From NCBI GenBank assembly GCA_041744735.1, contig JBGTKH010000155.1, forward strand, positions 1 to 24,113: a stretch of 24,113 nucleotides of DNA, read 5' to 3'. Positions 1 to 9,600 of this stretch are shown here, one piece after another; the first letter of the stretch is position 1, and each line of letters opens with the position of its first letter. The stretch comes from JBGTKH01 sp041744735. GTDB taxonomy: Bacteria; Planctomycetota; Planctomycetia; Pirellulales; Pirellulaceae. The notes beneath the pieces are model-generated. The model did not search any database and had not been told where the DNA came from. It saw only the letters and a list, made by a program, of their open reading frames with translations. The translations under genes were made by a program, and so were the position numbers.

Positions 1-85
1 CCCCCCCAGCCACCCACAACTGCTCCGCAACACAATGTTGGGACACTACCCGGATTCTTACTCCAACTATTTAAGAGGTTAGGCG

Positions 86-1303
86 ATGCAAAGACAGCCC
101 AATACTTCACGTCGTGACTTTTTGAAGGCGGCCACGGCGGCCGTCGCGGCGCCGTATGTGATTACTTCGTCCGCCTTGGGCAACCAGGATCGGCCGCCGG
201 CCAGCGATCGGATCGTGATGGGCGGCATCGGCATTGGGAACATGGGCCGCGGCGATCAAGGTGCGTTTCTGGGCCGCGGCGACGTGCAATATGTTGCGAC
301 CTGCGACGTGCGGCGCGGCGTTCGCGAAACATCGAAAGGCAAGGTGGACGCCAAGTACGGCAATCAAGACTGCACGGCCTACAACGATTTCCGCGAACTG
401 TTGGCTCGAGATGACATCGACGCGGTGCACGTTGCCACGCCCGATCACTGGCATGCGATTCAAGTGATCGAAGCCTGCCGCAGCGGCAAAGACGTTTATT
501 GTCAGAAGCCGGAAACGCGCACGCTGCGTGAAGGCCCGCTGATGGTCGAAGCGGCTCGCCGCTACGCCCGTGTCGTTTCGGGCGGCAGCCAGCGGGTGCT
601 GGAAGATTACCGCGGTGTGGTCAACAAGTGCTGGGGCGGCGAGCTGGGCACGGTCAAGTCGATTAACGTCAACGTCGGCCCGCTCTCGCAGCCGTGCAAT
701 TTGTCCGCCGAACAAACTCCTGACGACATCGACTGGGACCTGTGGCTTGGTCCCGCGCCGTGGGCGCCGTACAACGCGGCCCGCTGTTCGGGCAGCTTTT
801 CGACCAGCGGCAATAGCTGGCGCAGTTACATCGACTATTCCGGCGGCGGCATGACCGATTGGGGTGCACATCATTTCGGCGGAGCGACTTACGCCGTCGA
901 CGTGCGCGAGCTGCAGCCTGAAGAAGTCGTGTATCACGACGAGGGCGGCAAGAAGTGGTTGGAGTACCGCTATCCCAACGGCATACTGCTAACACACAAC
1001 AAGCCCGGCAAAGGGAATTTGGACGTGGAGGGCGACGGCGAAAAGCGCGAGGCCAAACCCGTTCCTGTCTACAAAGGCAGCGGCGGCATCTACGGCGACT
1101 TCATCGAGTGCGTGAAGACGCGCGAAAAGCCTTTCCGCGACATCGAGTTCGCCGTGAACTCGGTCGCCGTCAGTCATCTAGGCATCGTCGCGTACTCGCT
1201 CGAACGATCGCTCAAATGGGATGCGGCACAGCAGTTGTTCACCGACGACGCGCAGGCCAACCGTTTCCTCGACCGAGCTCGCCGCGAACCGTGGCAACTG
1301 TAG
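86..1303 (+). CDS. Tat-exported Gfo/Idh/MocA family oxidoreductase
   Basis: A 405-residue NAD(P)-dependent sugar or polyol dehydrogenase-like protein, probably working outside the cytoplasm. The N-terminus has a twin-arginine signal (SRRDFLKAATAAVAAPYV, about residues 8-25). A Rossmann nucleotide-binding loop follows (GGIGIGNMGRGDQ, about residues 46-58), then VATPDHWHA and the active-site segment around YCQKPETRT. The usual family motif there is EKP, so Glu is replaced by Gln while the Lys is kept. The C-terminal alpha/beta domain has the planctomycete hallmarks WDLWLGPAP and GGGMTDWGAHHFGG. The length is normal for the family. The ATG is preceded by AAGAGG seven bases upstream. It is the first gene of a likely three-gene operon with two HEAT-repeat genes. 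The substrate cannot be read from the sequence. The family assignment is firm; the physiological role is not known. Confidence 0.93.
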   Translation: MQRQPNTSRRDFLKAATAAVAAPYVITSSALGNQDRPPASDRIVMGGIGIGNMGRGDQGAFLGRGDVQYVATCDVRRGVRETSKGKVDAKYGNQDCTAYNDFRELLARDDIDAVHVATPDHWHAIQVIEACRSGKDVYCQKPETRTLREGPLMVEAARRYARVVSGGSQRVLEDYRGVVNKCWGGELGTVKSINVNVGPLSQPCNLSAEQTPDDIDWDLWLGPAPWAPYNAARCSGSFSTSGNSWRSYIDYSGGGMTDWGAHHFGGATYAVDVRELQPEEVVYHDEGGKKWLEYRYPNGILLTHNKPGKGNLDVEGDGEKREAKPVPVYKGSGGIYGDFIECVKTREKPFRDIEFAVNSVAVSHLGIVAYSLERSLKWDAAQQLFTDDAQANRFLDRARREPWQL

Positions 1304-1334
1304 CAACACCGTACGACGGGCCTCCATCCCGAAC

Positions 1335-1339
1335 AAGGA
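1335..1339 (+). promoter_or_regulatory. Ribosome binding site that decides the start of the first HEAT gene
   Basis: AAGGA lies seven bases before the ATG at 1347. The reading frame is open further upstream to an ATG at 1221, but that start would overlap the end of the oxidoreductase gene by 83 bases and would add 42 residues of low-complexity shadow sequence. The Shine-Dalgarno match and spacing support 1347. Confidence 0.7.
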
Positions 1340-1346
1340 ATCAAAT

Positions 1347-2045
1347 ATGTTAGACCAAGCCTTTGCAGCGTTGAAAACTTACGATTGGGGCCAAGACCCC
1401 AAGGTGCTCAGCCCCATCGACCAAGCAATCGTGGCCACGCAAGGCGACACCGCCGCGCGACAGGATTTGGAACAGCGTTTGGCCGCCGCGCTGAAGACCG
1501 ACATCAATTTCGATGCGAAACAGGTGTTGTGCCGCTACCTGATGATCGTCGGCACCGCGGCATCGGTCACAACGTTGGCGGATTTGTTGGCCGACGAAAA
1601 ACTCTCGCACATGGCTCGATACGCTTTGGAACGCATTCCGGCGCCGGAAGCCGGCCAAGCACTGCGCGACTCTCTATCGAAATTGAGCGGGCTGCTCAAG
1701 ATCGGCGTGATTTCTTCGTTGGGTGTGCGCCAGGAAGATGCGAGCGTCTCGGCGTTGGCGGCATTGCTGGCCGACAGCGACGTGGCCGTTGCCAAAGCAG
1801 CCGCCTGCGGACTGGGTGCCATTCGCTCATCGGTGGCTGCGCAAGCCCTTTCGGAAAGCAAACCGTCCGAGGGTGCTCACGCCGCCGCGACCGACGCGAA
1901 ACTGGCCTGTGCAGAAAGTTTGTTGGCCGACGGCAACAACAAAGATGCACTGGTCATCTACCGCAGCCTCGCCGCAGGCGATCAACCCAAGCACGTGAAA
2001 CTAGCCGCCACACGCGGCATGTTGGCCTGCGCGGCGACGAAGTAA
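1347..2045 (+). CDS. HEAT-repeat protein, apparently cytoplasmic
   Basis: A 232-residue alpha-helical repeat protein beginning MLDQAFAALKTYDWGQ. No signal peptide or membrane segment is visible. HEAT-like helical pairs run through the middle, for example VTTLADLLADEKLSHMARY, ALRDSLSKLSGLLKIGVIS and SALAALLADSDVAVAKAAA. The last 50 residues are also helical (DAKLACAESLLADGNNKD and onward), resembling a TPR or HEAT cap. HEAT repeats usually serve as protein-binding scaffolds. Proteins of this type occur beside Gfo/Idh/MocA dehydrogenases in planctomycetes as far as I recall, but their role is unknown. The gene starts 43 bases after the oxidoreductase stop and ends 34 bases before the next HEAT gene, so co-transcription is likely. 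No catalytic motif is seen. Confidence 0.82.
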   Translation: MLDQAFAALKTYDWGQDPKVLSPIDQAIVATQGDTAARQDLEQRLAAALKTDINFDAKQVLCRYLMIVGTAASVTTLADLLADEKLSHMARYALERIPAPEAGQALRDSLSKLSGLLKIGVISSLGVRQEDASVSALAALLADSDVAVAKAAACGLGAIRSSVAAQALSESKPSEGAHAAATDAKLACAESLLADGNNKDALVIYRSLAAGDQPKHVKLAATRGMLACAATK

Positions 2046-2079
2046 TTCCGAGCGGCGCAACAAGCTGGCAGGTGCCGGT

Positions 2080-3468
2080 ATGACGAAAGCCTGTTTGGTG
2101 TTTTGCGGTTTAGGATGCGCGGGTCTCGCGTTTTGCTGCGCGCGTAGTGCGACGGCTCAAGACGATCTCACGCAGTTGATCGTCGAACTGCTGAAGGACC
2201 CGGACAAGGATATCCGGTCGCTGGCGTTCGAGCAGATTCGCAACGAAGCTCCCGGCGAAGCGGCTACGCGAAAGTTTGCCGAGCTGCTGCCGGGCCTGCC
2301 TGCCGACGCGCAGGTCGGTTTGCTCGGCGCGTTGGGTGATCGCGGAGATCGGGCGGCCGCTCCCGCCGTGCGCAATCTTCTCACCAGCAGCAAAGACGAG
2401 GAGATCCGCATCGCGGCTGTGAAAGCACTCGGCCGTCTGGGGCAGCCCGACGATCTGTCAGTGCTGGTACAACTGCTGTTGACCGGTTCGCAGGCAGAGC
2501 AGGACGCGGCTCGCCGCAGCCTGATCGTGCTGCCGGGCGATGGCATCTCCGCGGCAATGGCAAAGCTGATGGACGACTCGCCCGCGGCGCAGCGCGTCGC
2601 GCTGATCGAAATCCTCGCGGCGCGACACGCCAGGAACACGATTCCTTCGATTCTCAAGGCAGCCGTGCACGACGACCCGCTCGTGCGCGGCGCGGCGATG
2701 GAAGCCCTAAGCAAGATCGTCGAGCCAGCTCACGTCGCCGGCATGGTGCAAGGCGTGCTCAAGGCCGAACGAGGTCGAGAGCGCGATGCGGCGGAGAAAG
2801 CCGTGATGCTCGTCTGCCAGCGCATCGAAGATCCGCGGCAGCAAGCCGCGCCGCTGCTGGAGGCGATGGACGATCTGTCGAGCGCGAACCGCAGGACTCT
2901 CTTGTCTACGTTGGGACGAGTCGGTGGCCCCGATGCGCGTGAAGTTGTTGAAGAGGCGGTCAGCGGCGGCGATCTACACGGCGACGGGATTCGGGCGCTT
3001 TGCAACTGGCCCGATGCATCGATCGCGTTTCGGTTGTTGGCCCTGGCGCGAACCGAGCAGCACGAAAGTCACCGCCGCATGGCCTTGCAGGCACTCATTC
3101 GCGTTGCACCCCTTCCCGACGAGCGGTCCGATCAACTCCGGCTCGACCTATTGCGTACCGCGATGGCCATGTGTTCGGAAGACACCGACCGCCGGTTAGT
3201 GCTGGACCGCGCGAAAGCAATCCGCACGACCGAATCGCTGCGTTTCGTCCTGCCATACACCGATCAAGACCCGTACGCTGAACAAGCGTGTCTAACGGTC
3301 GTCGAACTCGCCCACCACAGCAGCCTGCGCGAAGCCCACCGCGCCGAATTTCACGCGGCGCTCGATCACGTCAGCCAAGTCAGCCAAGACGCAACAGTCG
3401 TCGATCGCGCACAACGCTACAAAAATGGCCAAACGTGGGTCCGGCCGGCCGTACCCGTCTCGCAATGA
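2080..3468 (+). CDS. Exported HEAT-repeat protein
   Basis: A 462-residue protein with an N-terminal Sec-type signal peptide: MTK, then a hydrophobic stretch rich in Cys, Gly, Leu and Phe, ending near SATA-QDD at about residue 26. The mature part is almost entirely HEAT repeats, such as LTQLIVELLKDPDKDIRSLA, PAVRNLLTSSKDEEIRIAAV and SILKAAVHDDPLVRGAAMEA. The C-terminus (VVDRAQRYKNGQTW) has the look of a family-specific cap. It probably serves as an extracytoplasmic binding scaffold; the partner is unknown. The Shine-Dalgarno before the ATG is weak (GGCAGG, 2067-2072). It is the last gene of the operon and converges on the giant minus-strand gene, with a palindromic element filling the gap. The Cys residues in the signal do not fit a standard lipobox, so a lipoprotein is not favoured. 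Confidence 0.85.
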   Translation: MTKACLVFCGLGCAGLAFCCARSATAQDDLTQLIVELLKDPDKDIRSLAFEQIRNEAPGEAATRKFAELLPGLPADAQVGLLGALGDRGDRAAAPAVRNLLTSSKDEEIRIAAVKALGRLGQPDDLSVLVQLLLTGSQAEQDAARRSLIVLPGDGISAAMAKLMDDSPAAQRVALIEILAARHARNTIPSILKAAVHDDPLVRGAAMEALSKIVEPAHVAGMVQGVLKAERGRERDAAEKAVMLVCQRIEDPRQQAAPLLEAMDDLSSANRRTLLSTLGRVGGPDAREVVEEAVSGGDLHGDGIRALCNWPDASIAFRLLALARTEQHESHRRMALQALIRVAPLPDERSDQLRLDLLRTAMAMCSEDTDRRLVLDRAKAIRTTESLRFVLPYTDQDPYAEQACLTVVELAHHSSLREAHRAEFHAALDHVSQVSQDATVVDRAQRYKNGQTWVRPAVPVSQ

Positions 3469-3481
3469 CGCCAAGCCAGGC

Positions 3482-3603
3482 TAGTGCTTCGTCAAAGCTT
3501 AATTTTGGGGTCGGCCAGTTACGTGGCGTAAGCTTCCAGCTTGCGTTAAATCGCGTTGGCAAGCAGGATGCTTACCCCACATTTTAGCTTTGACAAAGTA
3601 CTA
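3482..3603. mobile_element. TA-flanked palindromic miniature element (MITE-like)
   Basis: The outer arms 3482-3510 and 3575-3603 are inverted repeats matching at 24 of 29 positions. The ends read TAGTGCTTCGTCAAAGC on the left and, reversed, TAGTACTTTGTCAAAGC on the right. Inner arms 3528-3544 and 3559-3575 are inverted repeats matching at 15 of 17 positions, around a 14-base loop. Bases 3511-3527 are unpaired on the left side only. TA at both ends is what an IS630/Tc1-type TA target duplication would give. No transposase is encoded, so mobility would depend on one in trans. The element occupies nearly all the space between two convergent genes and could act as a bidirectional terminator. The right TA forms part of the TAG stop of the giant gene. 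Alternatively it is a chromosomal terminator or REP-like palindrome. The inner arm resembles repeats I recall as common in Pirellulales genomes, which is memory rather than a search result. Confidence 0.65.
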
Positions 3604-6600
3604 CTCCAATTCACCGGTCAAGGCGAACAGCAAGGATTCGCTGAGCTCATTGGCCGCGTCGGCTTGCCAGGTTTCGGCGATTTCCGAGGCGATGTCGGCC
3701 AAAGCGTCTTCCAGGTGCGGGGACGCGAAGTTCAGTTCGGTGAATAGCGACGCGTCGGTTTCGGCCGCCGGGATGTTCAACACTGCGGGCGTTGGTGCCT
3801 TCGCGCGGAGCGACGGTTGCTGTCCGGGCAGCGCTGCGTTCAGGCTTGGTGACGGCTGCACTTGCGCCACCAACTGGAAGGCGCTGGTCAGCGGGCTGAT
3901 GGGCGAACTGGCGGGCGACACCTGCGCCTGCGACGAGCCCGGTGCAGTCATCGGCTGAACCGTGCTGCTGGCGACCGTCAACGTAAATGTGCCTTCGCCT
4001 TCGGCAGACCCGCGGTGGCTGGATGCTGCTGCTTCGCCCTCGCCCTCCCCTTCGCCGGACGGCGGTGGCGGTAACATAATGGAGCCGCCGGGCAGGGATC
4101 GCAGGAAACTAATGAGGCTAAATACGTCCAGCGCGGTGATCGCATTGTCGCCGGTCACGTCCACGCAGAAAATCGGCATGCCTGGCGGCGGCACGGGAAG
4201 CGGCTGCGGTCCGCCGGGCAGTTGACCGCCTTGGTACTGCACGCCGTTGCGGAACTGCCCGATGAGCACGATCACGTCTTGCCGGTTGACTACCCCATCC
4301 TTGTTCACATCGAACCGGAATCGATTGTCGAACGCCGTGTTGGGGTTTTGCCACGGGAATGGGTTCGGGGCTACCGCGACGTCGATCGTGCTGGTCGTGG
4401 TCGCAGCCGGCGCGGGGAAATTGCCCAGGTCGTTGGTCGCAATCACGACCGTTGTATCGCCCGTGAAAGAGGCTGTCGACCTGAAGCGCATTCCAGCCAG
4501 CGCCGCGTTGACGGCGGCCAACGTGCCGCGGAAGCGATTGACCGCGTCGCTGGTGCCGTCGTTGTTGGGATTGGTTTCCGGAGTGCCGCCGGCATCGACA
4601 AACGTGAGGCCAGTCGTCTGGCCAAGCGTGACCGTGCCGTTGTTAGCCGTCACCGTCACTTGAACCTGGCCGGTACCCTCGTCTACGTCCACGTCGCTGA
4701 TCGTGAGCAGGTTGTTGTTCGTGGTCGAGAACAGGATCGAGGAACCTTGCACCGTGTTCTGCGGCTTGGTGCTGAAATCGGTGGCGCCGTCGATACGGTT
4801 CTCCGGCGGGTCGTTAACCGCGTTGACGTTAACCGTGAACGTTCGTGTGATCGTGCTTACACCGCCGTTGGCCGTGCCGCCGTTGTCGCTGATCGCAACG
4901 GTTATCACAGCCGTGCCGGTCTGGTTGGCCACGGGCGTGAAGGTCAGCGAACCGTTGGCCGCCGGCGAGGTGTAGGTAATCGTCGGATTGGGAATCAGCG
5001 CCGGGTTGTTGCTGCTGGCGGTGACCGTCAGCACCTGCGATTCGTTGGGACCGGCGGTGATGCCGGTTAGATCGACCGTCTGCGGTGATGCATCTTCGCT
5101 GACCGTTACAGTCGCAATTGGATCCAGCGTGGGCGCGTCGTTGACGGGATTAACCGTGACCGTGAAGGTACGCGAGAATGTATTCACTCCCCCGTTGGCC
5201 GTCCCGCCGTTATCCATCACCGTGACCGTAATCACAGCCGTGCCAAAGCGGTCCGCGGCAGGCGTGAAGTTGAGTGTTCCCGTGGCGTTGGGCGACGTGT
5301 AGGTGACCGTTGGATTGGGGATCAGCAAGGTGTCATTGCTGCTGGCCGTGACGGTCAGCACCTGCGACTCATTCGGGCCGGCCGAAATGCCCGAGAGATT
5401 GATCGTTTGTTGTGGCGCATCTTCGTTGACCGCTGGATTAGCAATCGCGTTCAGGGTCGGGGCGTCGTTGACGGGGTCGACCGTCACGGTAAAGCTCTGC
5501 GTGATCATGTTTACGCCGCCGTTGGCCGTGCCGCCATTGTCGGTTACGGTAACGGTAATCACGGCCATGCCAGTCTGGTTGGCCGCCGGCGTGAAGGCCA
5601 GCGTGCCGTTGGCCGCGGGCGAGGTATACGTAATCGTCGGGTTGGGAATCAGCGCCGGGTTGCTGCTGGTGGCGGTAACGGTCAGCACCTGCGTTTCGTT
5701 GGGACCCGCGGTGATGCCAGTCAGATTGACCGTCTGCTGCGGCACATCTTCGTCGACCATGACATCTGCGATGGCGTCAATCGTCGGCGCATCGTTGATC
5801 GGATTGACCGTCACGGTGAACGTTCGCGAGGTCATATCCACACCGCCGTTGGTTGTGCCGCCGTTGTCCATCACGGTGACCGTAATCACAGCCGTGCCAA
5901 AGCGGTCCGCGGCTGGCGTGAAGTTGAGTGTTCCCGTGGCGTTGGGCGAAGTGTAGCTGACCGTCGGATTGGGAATCAGCGAGGTATCACTGCTGCTGGC
6001 CGTGACAGTCAGTATCTGCGTCTCGTTCGGACCGGCGGAAATGCCCGAGAGATTGACCGTCTGCTGCGGCGCATCTTCATCGATCATCGAATTAGCGATC
6101 GCATTCAAAGTCGGCGCGTCGTTGACCGGGTCGACCGTGACCGTAAAGGTCCGCATGAACGTATCTACGCCGCCGTTGGCCGTGCCGCCATTGTCCATAA
6201 TCGTAACGGTAATCACGGCCATGCCGCTTTGGTTGGCAGCCGGCGTGAAAGCCAGCGTGCCGGTGGCCGCGGGTGAGCTATACGTAACTGTGGGACTGGG
6301 AATCAGCGCCGGGTTGTTGCTGGTGGCGGTGACCGTCAGCATCTGCGTTTCGTTGGGACCGGCGGTGATGCCGGTCAAGTTGACCGTCTGCTGTGGCGCA
6401 TCTTCATTCACGGTCACATTCGCAATGGCACTCAGCGTCGGCGCGTCGTTGATGGGATTGACCGTCACGGTGAAGGTTCGCGAGGACATATCCACACCGC
6501 CGTTGGCTGTGCCGCCGTTGTCCATGACCGTGACCGTAATCACGGCCGTGCCAAACTGGTCGGCGACCGGGGTGAACAAGAGTGTTCCCGTGGTGTCGGG

Positions 6601-9600
6601 CGACGTGTAGGTGACCGTTGGGTTGGAAATCAGCGCGGTGTTATTGCTGCTGGCGGTGACGGTCAGCGTCTGCGTCTCGCTCGGCCCAGCCGAAATCCCC
6701 GAGAGATTGACCGTCTGTTGGGGCGCATCTTCGTCGATCATCAGGTCGCCAATCGCATTCAGGGTTGGCGGATCGTTGACGGGGTTGACAGTAATGGAAA
6801 TCGTGTCGACATCCATCTCCGCGGGCGCGGGTGGAGCCGTGAATTCGCCCAGATCGTTGGTCTCGATGACCACGGAAGTGGGCCCGTTGAAGTCCGGGTT
6901 GGGCGTGAACATCAAACCGTCCAAAGCGGCGTTGATGTCGGCCGGGGAACCGCGGAATCGCAGCAGGGCGTCGTTGGTGCCGTCGTTGTTCGGATTCACC
7001 TCAGGCATGCCCGTGGCGTCCACAAACGTCAAGCCCGTGATTTGGCTGAGCGTCAGCCGGCCGTTGGACGCCGTCAACGTCACCTGAATTCCGTTCGTTC
7101 CCAAAAACGCGTCCGAATCGGTGACCACGACTTGATTCCCGTTGGCGGCGGAGAACACCACCGGCGTGTCTTCGAGGGTCGTCTGCGGCTGTGTGGCAAA
7201 ATCGCTAACGCCGTTAATCAGATTCACGGGCGGATCGTTCACGCCGTCGGTCAAGACCACCGTGAACGAGGTCGTGCCGTTGACTTGATTGGGCGCGATG
7301 GGATTACCGGCCAAGTCCTTGATGCCCGCGGTAGGCGTGTTATCCAGCCGAATGGTAAAGATCGTGTCCAACGGCCAGACACCGGTCGAGGACGTGAAAA
7401 TCGCCTCGTCGGTGTTGTCGTTGTAATCGAAGAAGTAATCGACGTTCTGGGTCAGCAGCACGCCGTTCTGCAGCAGTTCGAATTGCGTGGAGACAATGAC
7501 CGTGTCATCAATGCCAATCCCCGCGTCGAGCAGGGCGACCACGAACCTGGTCAGCAGGAAGGGCTGATTGAACACGGCGCGCGTTGGCGTGGCATCCAGA
7601 TCGCCGGGCCCATTGTCGGGCGGCAAGCGCAACGCCGCCGACGGCGCCAAGAAGTCCGCGCGTTCGATGCCGCCACGGTCGATGAAAATGTTGGTTCCCA
7701 AGCCCGGCGGCGGCGCTTGATTCGGATCGTCCACGCGGAGTTGGCCGAACAGGTCGCGGTTGGGCGCGACGATCGACGATTGAGGAATGCCCAGCGGCGA
7801 CTTGACCGCCACAATGTTCGGCCGGTCGGCCAACGTGTTCAGCGAGCTATCGATCGCGCGCGAACCGCGGGCCAGGTAGAAATTCCCGTTCGCCGGGTTC
7901 ACAAACAACGGGTCGGTCTGAGCCAACAAGATGGCGTTGCTGCCGGTCACGCCGTTGTTCGTATTGCCTTGGAACAGATTCACGCCCACGACGGTCGAGC
8001 TGGACGTGGCGTCGACCGAGATACCGGTGACCGTATTGGCGATGATATTGTTCAGAATGGTGGGGCTGGCGTTTTCGGTCACCTGGATGCCGACCCCGGT
8101 CGCCGTTGTGCCACCGTACACGGTGTTATTGACAATCCGGCCGAAGGGGACGGAGGCCAGGGGAACGGTGCCCGTATTGGGATCGCCGCTGAAGCGGATT
8201 CCCGCGGTGCCAAAACCGCCGATCACGTTGTTAAATAACTTCACGCCTGGCGCCAGGCGGGCGTTGTTCAATGTCGGCAAGTTGCGCACCGGCGCGGCGT
8301 GTGGCAGGTTGGTTCCGGCGTCGCGGGCACCGGCGTCGACCAGGATGCCGATGCCGGACACGTCGCGGATTCGGTTCGCTTCGATCTGCAGGTGACCTTG
8401 CTCGCGAAGCAAATTGCTATCGCCGAGGCGGTTGTATTGTGTAATGCCGATAGTGCTGCTGCCGCCCGCGACGTCTACAGCGTTGACCAGATCGACCCGG
8501 TCGCTGGTGGAGCCGACGACCGCCGTCACGGCAAACGTTGGGAAGGCGGCGCGGGCGGTTTGGTTAATGGCGGTCTGAATGTTCAGGGCCATCTGTTGCG
8601 GCGTGGTGGGGACGGGGGCAGCGGTGAAAGTGACGGGAATATTCGGCGACGTAACCATGCCGTCGTTGTCGAACTCAAACGTGACGACGCGGATGCCGTC
8701 GCTGATGGTAAATGTCTGGGTGTCGCTAACCAGCGCGCCGTCGACCGCCAAAATCGTAAACCCGCCCGCCAAGCGATCGTTGGTGTCGAATTGCTGCAGG
8801 AGCAGCGTGTCGGGCAGCAGCGCCGAGAGCGGGTTGCCTACTTCGCCCAACAGGCTGATGACGGCCTCGGTCCCGCGGCGAACTTCCAATTGATAGGGGC
8901 CGACCAGCGATTCCATCGGCGCGCCGAACGTCGGGTTCGTGGGTAGGGCGAAGTGCGTCCGTTGGTCCTGCGGAGCGGCGGTCACGACCTCGCCGCGCTC
9001 GGCAAAGCCCACGATGATATCGTCGATGTAGAACCCTTCGAAGTCGTTGTTCTGCGCTTGGAGATTGCCTGGATTGCCCAGGGCGAATGCATCGCCCGGC
9101 AGCGTCCGTTCCTTGCTCCTGCCGGACGTGTTGAAATCAAACCGCAGGATCAGGTTCGGTTGACCCGCAAAGTCCGCCAGATCGACGCGCGCCTGGCGCC
9201 AACCATTCGTATTATCGAACAATTCCTGCACGGCCTGATTGGGCGCGGCCAAATAAGCGTCGCGCGACGGCGTGACATACGCCGGTAGCTCCTGGTCGCC
9301 CGGCATCGCGGCCGAAGACTTGACCGAGTTGTTCGTCGTCAACAGTTGATAGGTGAGGCCGCCGTCGATAGACATAAACACGCGGGCGCTGTCACGCATC
9401 ATGGCGGTCGTTTTGTTTCCCGACGCATCCTCGGTTTCCAGGAAGTAATTGAAGTACAGGGTCGGCTTATCCGTCTTGGAATATCCCTGTAAGCTGAACG
9501 CATTGGTGACCAAGCGGCCGAAAGCACCGCCGGGAAGATTGTAGTTGTCGCCGATATTCGGATTGCTGGTCAGGTCTTGTTGGTACAGGCTGGTGAGCAC

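Noticed and set aside
1221..1346. Longer start for the first HEAT gene
   Set aside because: It would overlap the oxidoreductase gene. The ATG at 1347 has a well-placed AAGGA.
2080..2160. Lipoprotein signal in the exported HEAT protein
   Set aside because: The Cys residues near the hydrophobic core (GLGC, LAFC) do not fit the usual lipobox; a standard signal peptide with cleavage near SATA fits better.
3288..3587. 99-residue plus-strand frame ending in GVSFQLALNRVGKQDAYPTF
   Set aside because: It overlaps the end of the HEAT gene in another frame and then runs through the palindromic element. It is a by-product of the element.
4816..6777. CRISPR-like regular repeats
   Set aside because: The 327-base period is in frame and coding, with no short repeat and spacer structure.
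6718..8238. 506-residue plus-strand open frame opposite the giant gene
   Set aside because: It is antisense to well-recognised Ig and beta-helix domains and has an Arg/Val/Gly-rich shadow composition with no domain. Long antisense frames are expected in GC-rich repetitive coding DNA.
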